Part shown: positions 42,136 to 52,903 of the stretch, piece by piece
How the letters are laid out: each line of letters starts with the position of its first letter
Position numbering within the stretch: the first letter of the stretch is position 1
Source: Enterobacteriaceae bacterium UBA7338
Lineage (GTDB): Bacteria; Pseudomonadota; Gammaproteobacteria; Enterobacterales; Enterobacteriaceae
DNA: 64,000 nucleotides
Direction of reading: 5' to 3'
Assembly: GCA_002480085.1 (NCBI GenBank)
Contig: DKPJ01000017.1
Span: forward strand, 310,001 to 374,000
The notes under the pieces: generated by a model
Databases searched by the model: none
Told to the model about the DNA's origin: nothing
What the model saw: only the letters and a program-made list of their open reading frames with translations
Made by a program: the position numbers and the translations under genes

Positions 42136-43602
42136 ATGAAAACTATTGCCTCTGTTGCCCTCGCGGAAAACGTTCAACAACCAGGGTACGATCGTCAGGC
42201 GCTGCGCTCGCGCATTGTCCACTTCGGGTTTGGCGCGTTTCACCGCGCCCACCAGGCGCTGTTAACCGATCGGGTGCTGAACGCCCGGGGCGGCGACTGG
42301 GGCATCTGTGAAATTAGCCTGTTTAGCGGCGACAGGTTAATGACCCAGCTTCGCGAGCAGGATCATCTCTTTACCGTGCTGGAGAAAGGCGCTGAAGGAA
42401 ATCAGGCGATTGTCGTTGGCGCGGTGAAGGAGTGCCTCAACGCGAAACTCGACTCGCTGGCGGCCATTATTGAGAAGTTTTGCGAGCCGCAGGTGGCGAT
42501 TGTCTCCCTGACCATCACCGAGAAAGGCTACTGCATCGATCCGGCCACCGGCAAGCTGGACACCCGTAACGAACGCATCATGCACGATCTGCAGAACCCG
42601 CAGGCGCCGCACTCCGCGCCGGGCATTCTGGTCGAGGCCCTCTCCCGCCGTCGCGAGCGTGGCCTCCCGCCCTTCAGCGTCCTCTCCTGCGACAACATTC
42701 CGGATAACGGCCACGTGGTCAAAAACGCTGTGCTGGGGATGGCGCAGCAGCGCTCCGCCGAGCTGGCAGCGTGGATCGGCGAGCAGGTAAGCTTCCCGGG
42801 CACGATGGTCGATCGTATTGTGCCCGCCGCCACCGACGCCTCGCTGGCCGAGATCGCCGAGGTGCTGGGGGTGGACGATCCCTGCGCCATCAGCTGCGAG
42901 CCTTTTATCCAGTGGGTCATCGAGGATAACTTTGTCGCCGGGCGTCCGGAGTGGGAAGCCGCTGGCGTGCAGATGGTCGATGACGTTCTCCCCTGGGAGC
43001 AGATGAAGCTGCGGATGCTCAACGGCAGCCACTCCTTTTTAGCATATCTCGGCTATCTGGCTGGCTTCGCCCACATCAACGACTGTATGGCGGATACGCA
43101 CTTCCGCGACGCCGCCCGTCGTCTGATGCTGGATGAGCAGGCCCCGACGCTGCGCATTACCGGCGTCGATCTAACCGACTACGCCGAAAGCCTGCTGGCG
43201 CGCTTTGCTAATCCGGCGCTTCAGCACCGCACCTGGCAAATTGCGATGGACGGTAGCCAAAAGCTTCCGCAACGCATGCTGGAGAGTATTCGCCTGCATC
43301 TGGAACGCGGGACCGACTGGCCACTGCTGGCACTGGGCGTCGCCGGCTGGATGCGCTACGTCAGCGGCGTCGATGATGCGGGCCAGGCCATTGAGGTGCG
43401 CGATCCGCTGGCAGAGAAATTCCGTGAGAAGGTGGCGCAGAGCAGCGAGCGCGAGCGCGTTACGGCCCTGCTCTCCCTCAGCGAAATTTTTGGCAGCGAC
43501 CTGCCGCATAACCCAACCTTTGTCCCCGCCATTGAGGCCGCCTGGCAACGTATCGCCACCCAGGGTGCGCATCGGGCGGTCATTGCCACGCTACAGCGTT
43601 AA
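42136..43602 (+). CDS. yeiQ: Mannitol dehydrogenase-family protein, fructuronate reductase-like (YeiQ/UxuB)
   Basis: NAD-dependent polyol/uronate oxidoreductase of the long-chain mannitol dehydrogenase family, 488 residues. Position between yeiP and yeiR is that of E. coli yeiQ. The C-terminal half agrees best with YeiQ (VIEDNFVAGRPEWEAAG, NGSHSFLAYLGYLAG, AMDGSQKLPQRML), whereas several N-terminal signatures resemble UxuB (DWGICE, EKGYC, DPCAISCEPF). With uxuA adjacent and shared uronate-type operators, D-fructuronate reduction to D-mannonate is a plausible reaction. The catalytic Lys is in the ML-NGSHS region. The upstream TTG (42130) is not needed; the ATG at 42136 is. Confidence 0.88.
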   Translation: MKTIASVALAENVQQPGYDRQALRSRIVHFGFGAFHRAHQALLTDRVLNARGGDWGICEISLFSGDRLMTQLREQDHLFTVLEKGAEGNQAIVVGAVKECLNAKLDSLAAIIEKFCEPQVAIVSLTITEKGYCIDPATGKLDTRNERIMHDLQNPQAPHSAPGILVEALSRRRERGLPPFSVLSCDNIPDNGHVVKNAVLGMAQQRSAELAAWIGEQVSFPGTMVDRIVPAATDASLAEIAEVLGVDDPCAISCEPFIQWVIEDNFVAGRPEWEAAGVQMVDDVLPWEQMKLRMLNGSHSFLAYLGYLAGFAHINDCMADTHFRDAARRLMLDEQAPTLRITGVDLTDYAESLLARFANPALQHRTWQIAMDGSQKLPQRMLESIRLHLERGTDWPLLALGVAGWMRYVSGVDDAGQAIEVRDPLAEKFREKVAQSSERERVTALLSLSEIFGSDLPHNPTFVPAIEAAWQRIATQGAHRAVIATLQR

Positions 43603-43733
43603 CCTTTCCTGCCTTTAACGCGGACGGAAAATGCTGCCGTCCGCAGTTACCCTTCTCTTTTCACTCTTTTTTCGCCAGGATGGTGAGATCGTTTTTACGC
43701 CCTTACGCGGGCGGGATTATTTCTGGAGTGAAT

Positions 43734-44720
43734 GTGACTAAGACCAACTTAATTACCGGCTTCCTGGGCACCGGCAAAACGACCTCTATACTGCATCTGC
43801 TGGCAAATAAGCCAGAGGGGGAGAAGTGGGCCGTGCTGGTCAATGAATTTGGTGAGGTCGGCATTGACGGCGCGCTGATGGCTGAGAGCGGCGCGCTGCT
43901 GAAAGAGATCCCCGGCGGCTGCATGTGCTGCGTTAACGGCCTGCCGATGCAGGTTGGGCTGAATACGCTGCTGCGCCAGGGGAAACCCGACCGCCTGCTG
44001 ATTGAGCCAACCGGGCTGGGCCATCCGAAGCAGATCCTCGATATCCTCACCGCGGAGGTCTACGAGCCGTGGATCGACCTGCGCGCCACCCTCTGCCTGC
44101 TCGACCCGCGTCAGCTGCTGGATGAAAAGGCAGTGACTAACGAGAACTTCCGCGATCAGCTGGCGGCGGCGGATATTATTATCGCCAATAAAAGCGATCG
44201 CGCGACCCCGGAAAGCGAGGCGGCGCTGGCTACGTGGTGGCAGCAGTTCGGCGGCGATCGCCAGCTGCTGACGGCCACCCAGGGCGAGATCGATCCTGCG
44301 CTGTTGGATCTGCCTCGCCGCAACCGCCGCGAGCTGCCCGCCAGCGCCGAGCACAATCATGCCCACACAGAGAGAAAGGGGCTGGCGGCGCTGAACCTGC
44401 CCGCTCACCAGCGCTGGCGGCGCAGCCTGAACAGTGGCCAGGGCCACCAGGCCTGCGGCTGGATTTTCGATGCTGAAACACAATTTGATACCGTCGGTAT
44501 TCTGGAGTGGGCGCGTCTGGCTCCGGTTGGACGAGTCAAAGGCGTTATGCGCATTGCCGAGGGGCTGGTGCGCATCAATCGTCAGGGGGAAGATTTCCGC
44601 ATCGAGACGCAAAGCGTCGCCCCGCCGGACAGCCGTATTGAGCTGATTGCGGATCATGACGTGGACTGGAATGCGCTTCAGTCCGCTCTGTTGAAGCTTC
44701 GTTTAGCGGATGCGGATTAA
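43734..44720 (+). CDS. yeiR: Zinc-binding COG0523 GTPase YeiR
   Basis: Metallochaperone-like GTPase of the G3E/COG0523 family, 328 residues. Walker A is GFLGTGKT at 9-16, the CXCC metal motif is Cys63-x-Cys65-Cys66 (GGCMCCVNG), and NKSD provides guanine specificity. E. coli YeiR binds zinc and is implicated in zinc homeostasis. Start is GTG at 43734, with GGAG seven bases upstream, giving the same length as E. coli; the longer ATG frame from 43680 is rejected. It follows yeiQ and precedes lpxT after 33 bases. Confidence 0.94.
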   Translation: MTKTNLITGFLGTGKTTSILHLLANKPEGEKWAVLVNEFGEVGIDGALMAESGALLKEIPGGCMCCVNGLPMQVGLNTLLRQGKPDRLLIEPTGLGHPKQILDILTAEVYEPWIDLRATLCLLDPRQLLDEKAVTNENFRDQLAAADIIIANKSDRATPESEAALATWWQQFGGDRQLLTATQGEIDPALLDLPRRNRRELPASAEHNHAHTERKGLAALNLPAHQRWRRSLNSGQGHQACGWIFDAETQFDTVGILEWARLAPVGRVKGVMRIAEGLVRINRQGEDFRIETQSVAPPDSRIELIADHDVDWNALQSALLKLRLADAD

Positions 44721-44753
44721 CGTTGCGGCTTTAGAATCTGCCGTGATGGAATA

Positions 44754-45467
44754 ATGAAAAACCGACTGCCTCTTATATTACTGCTTAACGTTGCCGGGCT
44801 GGCACTGTTTTTATCCTGGTATCTGCCCGTCAATCATGGAGCCTGGTTTACGCTGGACTCCGCGATTTTTCATTTTTTCAATCATCTGCTGGTGGAGAGC
44901 CGCGCCTTTCTGTGGCTGGTGGCTATCACCAATAACCGGGCATTTGACGCCTGCTCGCTGCTGGCGATGGGCTGTGTCATGCTCGCGTTCTGGTTAAAGG
45001 CGGATAACGAGGGCCGCCGCCGTATCTTCGCGATCGGCTTAACGATGCTGATGACGGCGCTGGTCGTGAACCAGCTGGCACAGCATCTCTATCCGGTTAA
45101 GCGCGCCAGCCCTACCCTCTATTTCAGCGATATCTGGCGGGTGAGCGAACTGCTGAATATTCCTACCAAGGATGCGTCAAAAGATAGTTTTCCTGGCGAT
45201 CACGGTATGATGCTGCTTATTTTTTCTACATTTATGCTGCGCTATTTTGGCGTGAAACCATTTATTGTTTCCCTGATTATTTTTGTGGGCTTTGCTTTTC
45301 CACGGGTAACCATCGGCGCTCACTGGTTTAGCGATATCGCCGTCGGTTCGCTCTCCGCGGTGCTAATTGGCCTGCCGTGGATCCTGCTTACGCCATTAAG
45401 TGATAAAGTCATTTCGCTATCTGACCGATACCACCCTGGTAAAAATAAACAATTTAATAACATTTAA
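44754..45467 (+). CDS. lpxT: Lipid A 1-diphosphate synthase LpxT
   Basis: Inner membrane PAP2-type phosphotransferase of 237 residues that adds a second phosphate to lipid A at position 1 using undecaprenyl pyrophosphate on the periplasmic side. Six hydrophobic spans. Active-site motifs are the VKRASPT segment, SFPGDHGM and GAHWFSDIAVGS, the modified PAP2 triplet of LpxT/YeiU. Similar to E. coli LpxT over the whole length, more diverged in the first spans. Followed by a terminator hairpin. Confidence 0.95.
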   Translation: MKNRLPLILLLNVAGLALFLSWYLPVNHGAWFTLDSAIFHFFNHLLVESRAFLWLVAITNNRAFDACSLLAMGCVMLAFWLKADNEGRRRIFAIGLTMLMTALVVNQLAQHLYPVKRASPTLYFSDIWRVSELLNIPTKDASKDSFPGDHGMMLLIFSTFMLRYFGVKPFIVSLIIFVGFAFPRVTIGAHWFSDIAVGSLSAVLIGLPWILLTPLSDKVISLSDRYHPGKNKQFNNI

Positions 45468-45490
45468 ACGATTGACATTAACAACAAACG

Positions 45491-45526
45491 TCAGGGATAC
45501 ATTAGGATCCCTGACACAAATTTTTA
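45491..45526 (+). terminator. Terminator of lpxT
   Basis: Perfect nine-base-pair stem GTCAGGGAT / ATCCCTGAC (45491-45516) with an eight-base loop, followed a few bases later by five T. Confidence 0.72.
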
Positions 45527-45883
45527 CCGATCGGCGCAGTTTGTCATCGTTTTGTCATTTAATTTTCTTTACAAATTAGTCAGTTGAATGTTTTTTACGC
45601 TAAATCGACCACTTTTCGTACAAATCATTTTTTTCACTTTGTCTATCATAATTTCTTATAAAAAATCGTATAAAACCACTCGCAATGGGGGAAACGATCG
45701 GGTAATCTCGATGACGTTTCGCCTCACAGAGATAAATATTCCCGCTGTGAATTAATTTGTGCGTTTCACCACAGATTTGACCAAGAGGAATTGTCTCTCA
45801 GTGCGCAAGTAATTAGGCTCGTCACGTTTGGCATTTTTATAACGATTATTTATCGTTAAGGACTTCAAGGGAAAATAAGTAAC
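45527..45883. other. Long AT-rich leader of mepS
   Basis: About 355 bases without a coding frame, strongly AT-rich. It should hold the mepS promoter and a long 5' leader; a small stem AACGAT/ATCGTT lies at 45841-45857, just before the AAGGGA ribosome site. E. coli has a similarly long region here. No RNA gene identified. Confidence 0.55.
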
Positions 45884-46450
45884 ATGGTCAAATCTCAACC
45901 GTTCCTGAGATATCTCTGGCGGGCTATCCCCGCGATTGCAGTAGCGGCACTGCTTTCAGCTTGTTCGACAAATACCGCAAAGAATATGCACCCTGAGACG
46001 CATGTTGTGGGCATGGAAGATGCCTCTTCACTGCAAGCCTCTCAGGATGAATTTGAAAGTATGGTACGTAATCTCGACGTTAAATCGCGGCTTATGGACC
46101 AATACGCCAGCTGGAAAGGCGTGCGTTACCGTCTTGGCGGTGATACCAAGCGCGGCATTGACTGCTCCGCTTTCGTACAGCGCACCTTCCGTGAACAGTT
46201 TGGCCTTGAGCTGCCGCGTTCGACCTACGAACAGCAGGAGATGGGTAAATCGGTATCACGCAGCGGCCTGCGTACCGGTGACCTGGTTCTCTTCCGCGCC
46301 GGCTCTACTGGACGCCACGTTGGCATCTATATCGGTAATAACCAGTTCGTTCATGCTTCCACCAGCAGCGGTGTGATGATCTCCAATCTGGACGAGCCAT
46401 ACTGGAAAAAGCGCTACAATGAAGCGCGCCGCGTTTTAGTTCGTAGCTGA
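45884..46450 (+). CDS. mepS: Murein DD-endopeptidase MepS (Spr), NlpC/P60 lipoprotein
   Basis: Outer membrane lipoprotein of 188 residues that cleaves D-Ala-mDAP cross-links to allow peptidoglycan expansion; degraded by NlpI-Prc in E. coli. Lipobox LSAC with Cys27. NlpC/P60 active site: Cys94 in GIDCSAF, His145 (GRHVGIY) and His157 (FVHAS), equal to mature positions 68, 119 and 131. E. coli has DCSGF where this protein has DCSAF. Followed by a strong terminator. Confidence 0.96.
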   Translation: MVKSQPFLRYLWRAIPAIAVAALLSACSTNTAKNMHPETHVVGMEDASSLQASQDEFESMVRNLDVKSRLMDQYASWKGVRYRLGGDTKRGIDCSAFVQRTFREQFGLELPRSTYEQQEMGKSVSRSGLRTGDLVLFRAGSTGRHVGIYIGNNQFVHASTSSGVMISNLDEPYWKKRYNEARRVLVRS

Positions 46451-46530
46451 TTAGTTCTCAGCTGGTTAATACGCAGCTAACTTCCCGGGACCGGTTTTCC
46501 CTTGGCCGGTACCGAGAGAGCATAAATGAA

Positions 46531-46558
46531 AGCGTTGCTTCGGCAGCGCTTTTTTTTG
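46531..46558 (+). terminator. Terminator of mepS
   Basis: Stem AGCGTTGC / GCAGCGCT (one T-G wobble) with a TTCG tetraloop, followed by nine T. Strong intrinsic terminator. Confidence 0.93.
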
Positions 46559-46673
46559 CTCTTTTGCCAGGTGAATTTTACACAGCGTAATAACGCGCAA
46601 ATGATATTCACAATATCCGCAAGGTCACCTATCATGCACTGAACCCCTGCGCCCGGTAAAAGGACACTGCCTG

Positions 46674-48482
46674 ATGACGTTTGCGCGCCTCTCTGCCCTG
46701 CTGCTTGCCCTGCTCTGCTTAACCTGCCAGGCGCAGACGATAAAAGAGAACTATGCCTTTGCCGTCATTGGCGAACCGAAATACGCGACTAATTTTACTC
46801 ACTTCGACTACGTAAACCCGGCGGCCCCGAAAGGCGGCAACGTCACGCTGTCGGTAATTGGCACATTCGATAACTTCAACCGCTTTGCCCTGCGCGGCAA
46901 TGCTGGCGTACGCACGGAGTCGCTCTATGACTCGCTCTTCACCACCTCCGACGACGAGCCAGGCAGCTACTACCCGCTGATTGCCGAGGTCGCGCGCTAT
47001 GCCGATGACTATTCGTGGATGGAGATCTCCCTCAACCCACGCGCCACCTTTCACGACGGTTCACCGATTACCGCCCGCGACGTCGCTTTTACCTTCCATA
47101 AATTTATGACCGAAGGGGTGCCCCAGTTTCGCCTGATCTACAAGGGAGCCACGATAGAGTCCATTGCGCCGCTCACGGTGCGCATCCAGCTGGCGAAGCC
47201 GGGCAAAGAGGATCTTCTCAGCCTGCTTACCCTGCCGGTGATGCCGGAGAAGTTTTGGAAAGATCACAAGCTCAGCGATCCCCTCGCCACCCCGCCGCTG
47301 GGCAGCGGACCGTACCGCATCAGCAAGTGGCGAATGGGCCAGTATATTGTCTACAGCCGGGTGAAGGATTACTGGGGGGCAAACCTGCCGGTTAACCGCG
47401 GCCGCTGGAATTTCGACAGCATTCGCTATGACTACTATCTCGATGATAACGTCGCCTTTGAGGCCTTCAAGGCGGGGGCATTCGACATGCGCACCGAGGG
47501 CGACGCCAAAAACTGGGCTACCCGCTACAGCGGCAAAAATTTCAGCAACCACCACATTGTTAAACGGGAGCTGAAGAACGAATCGGCCCAGGATGCGCGC
47601 TGGCTGGCGTTTAACAACCAGCGTCCGCTGTTTAGCGACCGCCGCGTGCGCGAGGCGCTCACCCTCGCCTTTGATTTTGAGTGGATGAACAAGGCGCTGT
47701 TCTATAACGCCTACAGCCGCACCAACAGCTATTTCCAGAATACCGAGTACGCGGCACGCGGCTATCCCGATGCGGCGGAGCTGACCCTGCTTGCGCCAAT
47801 GAAGGCCGATCTGCCGCCGGAGGTATTTAACGCCATCTACCAGCCGCCGGTATCAAAAGGCGATGGCTTCGATCGCCCTAACCTGCTGAAGGCCAGCAGG
47901 CTGCTGGACGATGCAGGTTGGGTGCTGAAAAATAAGAAGCGGGTGAATGCCAAAACCGGTAAGCCCTTTAGCTTTGAGCTACTGCTGCCTGCCGGGGCCA
48001 ATAACCTGTGGGTGATGCCTTTCCAGCATAACCTGGCGCGGCTGGGGATCGCGATGAACGTGCGCCAGGTAGATAACTCCCAGCTTAACAACCGCCTGCG
48101 CAGCCGTGACTTTGATATGATGCCGCGCACCGTGCGCGCCATGCCTTGGCCCGGCACTGACCTGCAGATCTCCTGGGGGTCACAATACCTTGATTCCACC
48201 TATAATACGCCGGGCGTCAGCAGCCCGGTGATTGACGCCCTGCTGGCGCAGATTGTCGCCAACCAGGGAGATAAAGAGAAGCTTCTCCCGCTGGGGCGTG
48301 CGCTAGACCGCGTTCTGACCTGGAACTACTACATGCTGCCAATGTGGTATATGGCCGCCGATCGCCTTGCGTACTGGGACAAGTTCTCTATGCCTGAGGT
48401 GCGCCCGATCTACTCTCTCGGGTTTGAGAACTGGTGGTACGACGTAAATAAAGCGGCAAAACTGCCTGCCGACAGGCGTTAA
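46674..48482 (+). CDS. yejA: Microcin C/peptide ABC transporter substrate-binding protein YejA
   Basis: Periplasmic solute-binding protein (602 residues, SBP_bac_5 family) of the YejABEF importer, which takes up oligopeptides and, in E. coli, the Trojan-horse antibiotic microcin C. A signal peptide ends about residue 20 (CQAQ). Family blocks: YAFAVIGEPKYATNFTHFDYVNPAAPKGG at the start, SYYPLIAEV, and the late GTDLQISWGSQYLDSTYNTPG. First gene of the yejABEF operon, 15 bases before yejB. Confidence 0.95.
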   Translation: MTFARLSALLLALLCLTCQAQTIKENYAFAVIGEPKYATNFTHFDYVNPAAPKGGNVTLSVIGTFDNFNRFALRGNAGVRTESLYDSLFTTSDDEPGSYYPLIAEVARYADDYSWMEISLNPRATFHDGSPITARDVAFTFHKFMTEGVPQFRLIYKGATIESIAPLTVRIQLAKPGKEDLLSLLTLPVMPEKFWKDHKLSDPLATPPLGSGPYRISKWRMGQYIVYSRVKDYWGANLPVNRGRWNFDSIRYDYYLDDNVAFEAFKAGAFDMRTEGDAKNWATRYSGKNFSNHHIVKRELKNESAQDARWLAFNNQRPLFSDRRVREALTLAFDFEWMNKALFYNAYSRTNSYFQNTEYAARGYPDAAELTLLAPMKADLPPEVFNAIYQPPVSKGDGFDRPNLLKASRLLDDAGWVLKNKKRVNAKTGKPFSFELLLPAGANNLWVMPFQHNLARLGIAMNVRQVDNSQLNNRLRSRDFDMMPRTVRAMPWPGTDLQISWGSQYLDSTYNTPGVSSPVIDALLAQIVANQGDKEKLLPLGRALDRVLTWNYYMLPMWYMAADRLAYWDKFSMPEVRPIYSLGFENWWYDVNKAAKLPADRR

Positions 48483-48497
48483 GGAGCATACGAGACG

Positions 48498-49592
48498 ATG
48501 GGTGCCTATCTGATCCGCCGCCTGCTGCTGGTGATCCCTACCCTGTGGGCGATCATCACCATTAACTTTTTTATCGTTCAGATCGCCCCCGGCGGGCCGG
48601 TGGACCAGGCGATTGCCGCCATCGAGTTCGGCAGCCAGGGCGGCGTGCCGGGCGGCGGCGGAGAGGGCATGGGCGCCACCCACGCCCGCACCGGCGTCGG
48701 CAACGTGGGTGAGGGGCAGTACCGCGGCGCACGCGGGCTGGATCCGGAGGTGATCGCCGAGATCACCAAGCGCTACGGCTTTGATAAGCCGCTGTACGAG
48801 CGCTACTTCACCATGCTGTGGAACTACGTACGCTTTGATTTTGGCGACAGCCTGTTTCGCAGCGCCTCGGTACTACAGCTGATCAAAGACAGCATGCCGG
48901 TCTCCATCACCCTTGGGCTGTGGGGAACGCTGATTATCTACCTGGTGTCGATCCCACTGGGGATCCGTAAGGCGGTCTATAGCGGCAGCCGCTTCGATAT
49001 CTGGAGCAGCGCCTTTATTATCATTGGCTACGCTATTCCCGCGTTTCTGTTCGCTATCCTGCTGATCGTGCTCTTCGCGGGCGGCAGCTACTACGATCTC
49101 TTCCCGCTGCGCGGGCTGGTATCGGCCAATTTTGACGCCCTGTCCTGGTATCAAAAAATTACCGACTACCTGTGGCACATCACCCTGCCGGTGCTGGCGA
49201 CGGTGATCGGTGGCTTTGCGGCGCTGACCATGCTGACCAAAAATTCATTTCTCGATGAGATCCGCAAGCAGTATGTGGTGACCGCCCGGGCGAAAGGGGT
49301 GAGCGAGCGAGGCATCCTGCATAAACACGTTTTCCGTAACGCCATGCTGCTGGTGATCGCCGGGTTCCCGGCTACCTTTATCAGCATGTTCTTTACCGGC
49401 TCGCTGCTGATCGAGGTGATGTTCTCTCTTAACGGCCTCGGCCTGCTGGGCTATGAGGCGACCGTGTCGCGGGACTATCCGGTGATGTTTGGTACGCTCT
49501 ATATTTTCACGCTGATTGGCCTGCTGCTGAATATCCTGAGCGATATCAGCTACACGCTGGTCGATCCGCGAATCGATTTTGAGGGTCGCTGA
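48498..49592 (+). CDS. yejB: Peptide ABC transporter permease YejB
   Basis: Inner membrane permease of 364 residues, DppB/OppB family, six spans. After the first span there is a glycine-rich periplasmic insert (GGVPGGGGEGMGATHA region, 46-80), also present in E. coli YejB. The cytoplasmic EAA-type loop is visible in the ARAKGVSERGILHKHVFRNAM segment. Stop overlaps the yejE start by one base (TGATG), so translation is coupled. Confidence 0.95.
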   Translation: MGAYLIRRLLLVIPTLWAIITINFFIVQIAPGGPVDQAIAAIEFGSQGGVPGGGGEGMGATHARTGVGNVGEGQYRGARGLDPEVIAEITKRYGFDKPLYERYFTMLWNYVRFDFGDSLFRSASVLQLIKDSMPVSITLGLWGTLIIYLVSIPLGIRKAVYSGSRFDIWSSAFIIIGYAIPAFLFAILLIVLFAGGSYYDLFPLRGLVSANFDALSWYQKITDYLWHITLPVLATVIGGFAALTMLTKNSFLDEIRKQYVVTARAKGVSERGILHKHVFRNAMLLVIAGFPATFISMFFTGSLLIEVMFSLNGLGLLGYEATVSRDYPVMFGTLYIFTLIGLLLNILSDISYTLVDPRIDFEGR

Positions 49593-50617
49593 TGCGTCGA
49601 TTAAGCCACGTCAACCAGGCCCGCTGGGCGCGCTTTCGCCATAACCGCCGCGGCTACTGGTCGCTGTGGATCTTCGCGGTGATTTTTCTTCTGAGCCTCG
49701 CCTCAGAGCTGATCGCCAACGATAAGCCGCTGCTGGTGCACTATCAGGATCGCTGGTATGTGCCGGTGCTTAAGGATTACAGCGAGACCGACTTTGGCGG
49801 CGCGTTTGCCACCCCGGCGGATTACCAGGATCCGTGGCTGCAACGGCAGCTCACCGCCCACGGCTGGGCGCTGTGGGCGCCGGTGCGTTTTGGTGCCACC
49901 AGCATTAACTTCGCCACCGATACCCCCTTCCCCTCTCCGCCGTCGGCGCAGAACTGGTTTGGAACCGATGCCAACGGCAGCGACGTGCTGGCGCGCATCC
50001 TCTACGGCACGCGTATCTCGGTGCTGTTTGGCCTGATGCTGACCCTCTGCTCCAGCGTAATTGGCGTGCTGGCGGGGGCGTTGCAGGGCTACTACGGCGG
50101 CAGGATCGACCTCTGGGGCCAGCGCTTTATTGAGGTCTGGTCGGGGATGCCAACCCTGTTTCTGATCATCCTGCTCTCCAGCGTGATCCAGCCCAACTTC
50201 TGGTGGCTGCTGGCGATCACGGTGATCTTCGGCTGGATGAGCCTGGTAGGCGTGGTGCGGGCAGAGTTCCTGCGCACCCGCAACTTCGACTATATCCGTG
50301 CGGCGCAGGCGCTGGGAGTGAGCGATCGCGACATCATCCTCCGCCATATGCTGCCTAATGCGATGGTCGCCACCCTCACCTTCCTGCCCTTTATCCTCTG
50401 CGGCTCCATCACTACTCTGACCTCGCTCGACTTTCTCGGCTTTGGCCTGCCGCTGGGTTCCCCCTCGCTGGGGGAGCTGCTGTTACAGGGTAAAAATAAC
50501 CTGCAGGCACCGTGGCTGGGCATTGCAGCCTTCCTCTCGGTAGCGGTACTGCTCTCGCTGCTGATCTTTATTGGCGAAGCCGTGCGCGACGCGTTCGATC
50601 CCAACAAGGCGTTTTGA
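49592..50617 (+). CDS. yejE: Peptide ABC transporter permease YejE
   Basis: Second permease of YejABEF, 341 residues, DppC/OppC family. An N-terminal extension with a first span (FAVIFLLSLASELI at about 29-42) and a periplasmic loop with DKPLLVHYQDRWYVP precede the conserved transport core FGTDANGSDVLARILYGTRI. The EAA-type loop is AAQALGVSDRDIILRHMLPNA. Its stop is one base before the yejF ATG. Confidence 0.95.
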   Translation: MRRLSHVNQARWARFRHNRRGYWSLWIFAVIFLLSLASELIANDKPLLVHYQDRWYVPVLKDYSETDFGGAFATPADYQDPWLQRQLTAHGWALWAPVRFGATSINFATDTPFPSPPSAQNWFGTDANGSDVLARILYGTRISVLFGLMLTLCSSVIGVLAGALQGYYGGRIDLWGQRFIEVWSGMPTLFLIILLSSVIQPNFWWLLAITVIFGWMSLVGVVRAEFLRTRNFDYIRAAQALGVSDRDIILRHMLPNAMVATLTFLPFILCGSITTLTSLDFLGFGLPLGSPSLGELLLQGKNNLQAPWLGIAAFLSVAVLLSLLIFIGEAVRDAFDPNKAF

Positions 50618-50618
50618 T

Positions 50619-52205
<1,587 letters not shown>

Positions 52206-52228
52206 CGTGTTCTTGACAGGCGTCTGAC

Positions 52229-52573
52229 TTAGAAAGGATTGTTGCTGGCAAACGGCTCGGCAATGGCTACGCCGAAATTTTTCAGGCGGCAGGTAGCAGC
52301 AAACTCATCCTGGCGATTAACAAACAGGCACGGCTCGCCTTCGCACTCCAGCACGGAGCAATCCACTTCGATATCGCTCAGCGCCTGGCTCAGCTTGCGC
52401 ATCACCGGCCAGGCCATATCGCCGTCGGGACTCAGCAGTTTTAACGCCACCAGGCAGTTATCGCCGCTCTGGCCGTTTGATGGGATCGGTTCGACTTGCG
52501 AGCCAGCAGAGCCTGCCAGCCAGCGGTAACTTTGGGGTAACCGATGCACAATAGAGAGATTTAAGCTATTCAT
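52229..52573 (-). CDS. yejG: Conserved protein YejG
   Basis: Small cytoplasmic protein of 114 residues, conserved in enterobacteria, function unknown. Similarity to E. coli YejG is strongest at the C-terminus (CSVLECEGEPCLFVNRQDEFA and GVAIAEPF). The start at 52573 (MNSLNLSIVHRLPQ) matches E. coli; an upstream ATG at 52606 lacks support. Converges with yejF. Confidence 0.92.
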   Translation of the reverse strand: MNSLNLSIVHRLPQSYRWLAGSAGSQVEPIPSNGQSGDNCLVALKLLSPDGDMAWPVMRKLSQALSDIEVDCSVLECEGEPCLFVNRQDEFAATCRLKNFGVAIAEPFASNNPF

Positions 52574-52873
52574 GTTCTTCCCCGAAGCAATCACTTCACA
52601 ATTCATTTACATCTATATTAACACATCATTGACATTTCATCCTGCCACGACGCAGTAACCGCTTACATCCTTGAATTTACAAGGTTAGCAGCCTCATTAT
52701 TAGGGTGATCGGATGATGTCCCGGCTCACCTTTTGGGGGTATATGTACCCGTTTCTGCGATCTAACTCAACCTTTTTAACTACAACAGTGTGACATTTAC
52801 ACAAATGGATTTTACATAAAAGAAACAAATGATAGCAATCTAACAATAGATTGGGATGATATGTGTCAAAGAA
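52574..52873. other. Intergenic region between yejG and bcr
   Basis: About 300 AT-rich bases containing the yejG promoter on one side. I see no RNA gene, operator or coding frame with a ribosome site in it. Confidence 0.5.
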
Positions 52874-52891
52874 GGGGGCAGTTCTGCCCCC
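52874..52891 (-). terminator. Candidate terminator of bcr
   Basis: Perfect eight-base-pair stem GGGGGCAG / CTGCCCCC with a two-base loop, 12 bases downstream of the bcr stop on the minus strand. The following minus-strand sequence is TTCTTTGACAC, a weak T-rich tract. Confidence 0.6.
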
Positions 52892-52903
52892 TGAAGGCAT
52901 GCG

